Source of the DNA: a virus | IMG/VR virus record: IMGVR_UViG_3300042453_004661 | Span: 1-64,000 of that record | DNA length: 64,000 nucleotides | Direction: 5' to 3' (one strand) | Shown: positions 61,801 through 64,000 of the stretch, in pieces | Layout of the letters: the number at the start of each line of letters is the position of its first letter | How positions within the stretch are numbered: the stretch's first letter is position 1 | Notes under the pieces: model-generated | Told to the model about the DNA's origin: nothing | Databases searched by the model: none | What the model saw: the letters and a program-made list of their open reading frames with translations, nothing else | Translations under genes and position numbers: made by a program

Positions 61801-61822
61801 CAAGATTAAGGATAAAAAGTAA
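58820..61822 (+). CDS. DUF5661 / GNAT / HhH-GPD-like fusion protein
   Basis: 1000 residues. Residues 40-83 are DUF5661-like (LADGIKVEMEHTTDKDIAQE...DPDYYKKL). Residues 94-132 have a YASEAQRRWAHTPAGKEAL module that recurs in phage proteins. Residues about 305-410 resemble a GNAT acetyltransferase (KKVGHLDIDNH, then Q374-R-K-G-L-A acetyl-CoA loop). Residues about 500-800 resemble a HhH-GPD DNA glycosylase: LFSILSANTPVPQTE (543-557), hairpin GVGLGSKTSRF (693-703, K699) and VVPDTHFVRHIFGLD (D717 as catalytic aspartate). K-S-E/D motifs occur at 86, 136, 289, 417, 471, 837 and 953, close to domain borders. Possible DNA- or protein-modifying injected protein; each assignment is by motif only. Confidence 0.65.
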   Translation: MSKSHKKQDVKNASSGNPSSGMPEKVPGGLSSGKSPKDFDQQKLADGIKVEMEHTTDKDIAQEIAMDHLSEDPDYYKKLKAIEAKKSEPLSKPYASEAQRRWAHTPAGKEALGGEKAVAHWNKESKGKKLPERVEKSETAPSEAPSQEDLSQQYEKLLHNHYPKDFVDTVIRGDKASAQFLGGPISHEKHGNLIVRYAEGPKSLGIMGLFSATGRIRPSEAEGIKSWLGRARSSLDQGKDVYVSLNHHSEPIFMRALKGGDFDSETLSSHDFPWGTWKTVKVSKKNMAKSEDFEKGAKGDWQKEGYTIHYTTPKTRRAFATKIGSPLVEDGAVNGDHTIWAVSPSGKKVGHLDIDNHQDNSMFALETEVDEDHQRKGLASAMYRLAEEKTGRKFSPSPHQTDEGAAIWNQPNRPFGKSEDFEKAREPEPDFDVGAVSTSSDTEKKPKASELNITVKGKPVAPNLDIKNAVKSEFDHKNGILHTPRGSFQLRFPEKGDKKYKKILNSPEIQEVHRRAMKNWFRLNEVVRNGGHLPDEVVAHANLFSILSANTPVPQTELLYSRLKDVMGQQGLDPRTKKFGEAFLPGGEGREGWRASDSPTEMPEHSREYWEGRAKPTITQMRASKGTGRQAGDIVKLGSLDAFSDRIQKYPQAHRYIADLVAQHGGDTQKIVSQMMADRSNGKLPDDHPMQIGVGLGSKTSRFAVSMMGGGQSVVPDTHFVRHIFGLDSNTDSDTIHYLKNVLWKYKNHHILNSLDQFYRENHPAVDFVKNAYFGGKDDPHSVFPAFWLHWLGISPHEREQGIGKPEGAKNISDHTPYFDTANEILDRHGLGNIITKSEDEERPLVHRTASAVHEIAEKLGTSFASMIYYSHIVPKLLGETTEDHHTHAIDVNKAKKVLKLAKSLLMEKIGQMTHNTQPLSVGHDVFQKELESIMGGFSVDNGGLRSMNDKKKSEDRSNSLSQVPKKHRKKFEKAMDEAKKKDSVYGRLVMLKSKIKDKK

Positions 61823-61824
61823 AT

Positions 61825-64000
61825 ATGCCAGTAATCACGGTTGCATCAGTAACGCCAGCCACGATAACAGTTCCAGCTACTTCTCCATTTGCTGTAGGGC
61901 CAGATGCTATTGTGATTAAAGATCAATTCATGACTTACGAGTCGTATAATTCAGCCACTGGCTTATTTGTTGGCGTAGTGCCAAATCCAATTAGCCTTGG
62001 CGTAACTGTTGGCGATGTGATTGAGCAGGCTACCCAGGAGCAAAAAAGAGTCAATTCAGCCTATGAAAGACTGCTATCAAAGTTTCCTAAGAGATACCAA
62101 GTCAAGGGCACAAAGTATCTAAAAGCTTTATTGCAGGCATTGGCTAAGGGCGACGGGTTTATCGATTATGAGGTTGAGGCCGTCAGGGATAATCTTCTTG
62201 TGATGTCAGCAATCGGTAAATATCTAGATCGATTGGCTGGGCAATACGGCGTAGTCCGTGGCCAAGGTAGTGGCGTTCAAGATCCTGACTTCAGAAAGCT
62301 TGTTCCATTGGTCGGGATGAGCCCAAAGCAGATCACAAATATCCTAAATAAAGTTATCGATGTTGTATATGGTCCTTTTGCTTCTCATGCAAATGTTACC
62401 TGTTCTTTACCGGAGCCATACAATTTTCAAAACGGATGGAGCTTGCTACTTGTCGTTGACGGCAGAGAGACCCAGGTTAAGTTTCAGTCTTCAGACTTTG
62501 CTTCTATATCAAATGCATCTGCCGAAGAAGTCGCCAATATCATTACCCAAAGAACAGATGGAAAAGTTACGGGCCAAGTTATTACGAATGTAAGGACTGG
62601 GGAAAAGTTTGTCAACATCAGGACATCAACGGTAGGCGCCCAGGGCTTTATCCGGGTGTTGGGTGGGGAATGCCAAAGCAAGATGAGGTTTCCAATAATT
62701 CGCCCCACCATCATGAGTAGTGCGGTATGGAATGTCGTCCGGGTTGGTGGAACAGACGAAGTCGAATTCCAGCTAGTTTCTGGTCTTTCTCCTGCCATGA
62801 AAAATGCTGGTGTTCAAGCTGGAGACTATGTCACGATCAGGCCTGATTCCGGATTCAATGTTGCAAACGCAGGAAGCTTTGAAGTAACCTACGCCGACAA
62901 CAATGTATTCAGAGTCAAAAACCCTACCGGAGTTCCAGAGTCTGGGATCACGAATGTAAATATGGATGATTTTACATTCTTCCAGTCTAGAACAGCCAAT
63001 ATTCTCCTTTCAAGCAGGCCTGCCACAGTTATCGAGACTGCTCCGAATGAGCTAACTGTTATCTTGCCAGTGACTTCGCCTCTCGTTAAAAGGACGCTGA
63101 AGGGATCTCACCATTTGCGTGGCGGTCTAACAAATTGCATCTCAGTCACATCCAATACTGTTGAGCTTGGATCTTCTGCAGAGTTTCCTGCAGACGGAGG
63201 TTGCGTCCAGCCTACATCTTCCAGGAATACGGCAAGAGGTATTGTTTCAGCAAAAACATCTACCACGATTAGCCTTATTTCAGCAGAAGGGTGGCCGACC
63301 CGTGGCGCTGTGTGGTCCCAGGTAACTGGTGATTTTTATTACTATTCTGGAATATCTGGCAACACACTTACTGGCGTATCTCCATCTCCGCCTAACTCAA
63401 TCATCAGCGGAGAGTGCAAGTATTCGGAAAGATATTCTTTTACAGCGATTTCAGGCAACACTTTGACAGGCGTCTATCCTGATCCTGTTAATCTACTTAA
63501 TAGAGAGGTAACACAAGGATCGTCCCAGCTCGTAGATGAATACGAGGGATCTTTCTTGTATGATCTTTCTGCTCCTTTTATCGGCGCCTCAGAAAACACA
63601 ACAATATCAGAACAAATTGATCAGGGATCTGCCAGGACCGTAATCCAGGTAGGAAATGTATCTGACTTCCCGGACAAAGGATATATTGTGTTCCGCTTTG
63701 GTGAAGACGGGCAAGAAGGCCCGGTTCGGTATCAGGCAAAAGTAGGAACAGAAGCTTTAGTTATTGACCCTGGTCATGTGTTCAAAAATACACACCGATC
63801 TGGGGCAGGAATAAGACTCGTAAGGAAAATCGGGTCATACATACCTAGAGCAACGGGAGATGATCTAGCTGTCTATCTGACATCTACATCCCCTGCTAGG
63901 GATCTAATCGCAAATTACCTAAGAAGCATCGCTGCATCCGGAGTAAAAGTAAAGTTTGAAATTAGAATTCCTGACCAAAAATGGGAAGTATTGCCTAATC
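61825..64000 (+). CDS. Baseplate or tail wedge protein, 3'-truncated
   Basis: At least 725 codons, open to the window end; start ATG 61825, two bases after the preceding stop. Helical N-terminal part (YERLLSKFPKRYQVKGTKYL, ALLQALAKGDGFIDYEVEAV) resembles the wedge/tail-collar proteins of large myophages, then a chain of beta-rich domains with GWSLLLVVDGRETQVKF, like small domains in the giant J protein. Likely a baseplate wedge or fibre attachment component. The C-terminus is unknown. Confidence 0.6.
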   Translation, partial: MPVITVASVTPATITVPATSPFAVGPDAIVIKDQFMTYESYNSATGLFVGVVPNPISLGVTVGDVIEQATQEQKRVNSAYERLLSKFPKRYQVKGTKYLKALLQALAKGDGFIDYEVEAVRDNLLVMSAIGKYLDRLAGQYGVVRGQGSGVQDPDFRKLVPLVGMSPKQITNILNKVIDVVYGPFASHANVTCSLPEPYNFQNGWSLLLVVDGRETQVKFQSSDFASISNASAEEVANIITQRTDGKVTGQVITNVRTGEKFVNIRTSTVGAQGFIRVLGGECQSKMRFPIIRPTIMSSAVWNVVRVGGTDEVEFQLVSGLSPAMKNAGVQAGDYVTIRPDSGFNVANAGSFEVTYADNNVFRVKNPTGVPESGITNVNMDDFTFFQSRTANILLSSRPATVIETAPNELTVILPVTSPLVKRTLKGSHHLRGGLTNCISVTSNTVELGSSAEFPADGGCVQPTSSRNTARGIVSAKTSTTISLISAEGWPTRGAVWSQVTGDFYYYSGISGNTLTGVSPSPPNSIISGECKYSERYSFTAISGNTLTGVYPDPVNLLNREVTQGSSQLVDEYEGSFLYDLSAPFIGASENTTISEQIDQGSARTVIQVGNVSDFPDKGYIVFRFGEDGQEGPVRYQAKVGTEALVIDPGHVFKNTHRSGAGIRLVRKIGSYIPRATGDDLAVYLTSTSPARDLIANYLRSIAASGVKVKFEIRIPDQKWEVLPN

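Overview
The window is one continuous, single-strand (+) stretch of a tailed-phage genome of the contractile-tail (myovirus) type. All 70 genes I can support read left to right, most overlap by 1-4 bases (ATGA, TAATG) or are only a few bases apart, and the set includes a tail sheath, tail-tube-type proteins, a tape measure, a baseplate spike, a gp25-like domain and a giant baseplate J protein. Capsid, portal, terminase and replication genes are absent, so this is part of a larger genome, probably a big phage. Base composition is AT-leaning by eye, with good Shine-Dalgarno sites and sigma70-type promoters. I cannot name the host.

Layout. (1) 1-5808: end of a tail fibre, an Asp-box receptor-binding protein, a GT4 glycosyltransferase and small membrane proteins (holin candidates). 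(2) 5854-7318: exported subtilisin-like protease and a PPP-type phosphatase. (3) 7355-20444: neck/connector and tail-completion proteins ending in the tail sheath, interrupted by a mCpol/GGDEF-like nucleotide polymerase and an 835-aa polyvalent-type protein. A clear rho-independent terminator closes this block. (4) 20547-31365: accessory region of about 28 small genes with classical promoters: a TET/JBP-associated-type DNA glycosyltransferase, HNH nuclease, DUF6011 zinc protein, metzincin-like protease, deoxycytidylate-deaminase-like enzyme, cold-shock protein and a divergent ClpX. (5) 31451-50233: tail tube paralogues, chaperone-like proteins, tape measure, hub, spike, gp25-like and J baseplate proteins. 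(6) 50243-61822: four large multidomain proteins: a PI3/4-kinase-like protein, a PcfJ-like-domain protein, a 1778-aa leucine-rich-repeat-variant (LRV) protein with an embedded ADP-ribosyltransferase-like domain, and a DUF5661/GNAT/HhH-GPD fusion. (7) 61825-64000: a further baseplate or tail protein cut by the window edge.

The most interesting feature is the set of enzyme-like proteins (polymerase, kinase, ADP-ribosyltransferase, acetyltransferase, DNA glycosylase) embedded in virion operons. Two of them, 44 kb apart, share an exact FEDPWDQAK segment, and several carry K-S-E/D motifs at domain boundaries. I infer that they are virion-carried, injected effectors, possibly processed from larger precursors. 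A second theme is promoter architecture: accessory genes use TTGAC-N17-TATNNT promoters with Shine-Dalgarno leaders, while several structural-block genes have a -10 box (GGTAATAT or GTATAAT) only 5-9 bases before the ATG, predicting leaderless messages.
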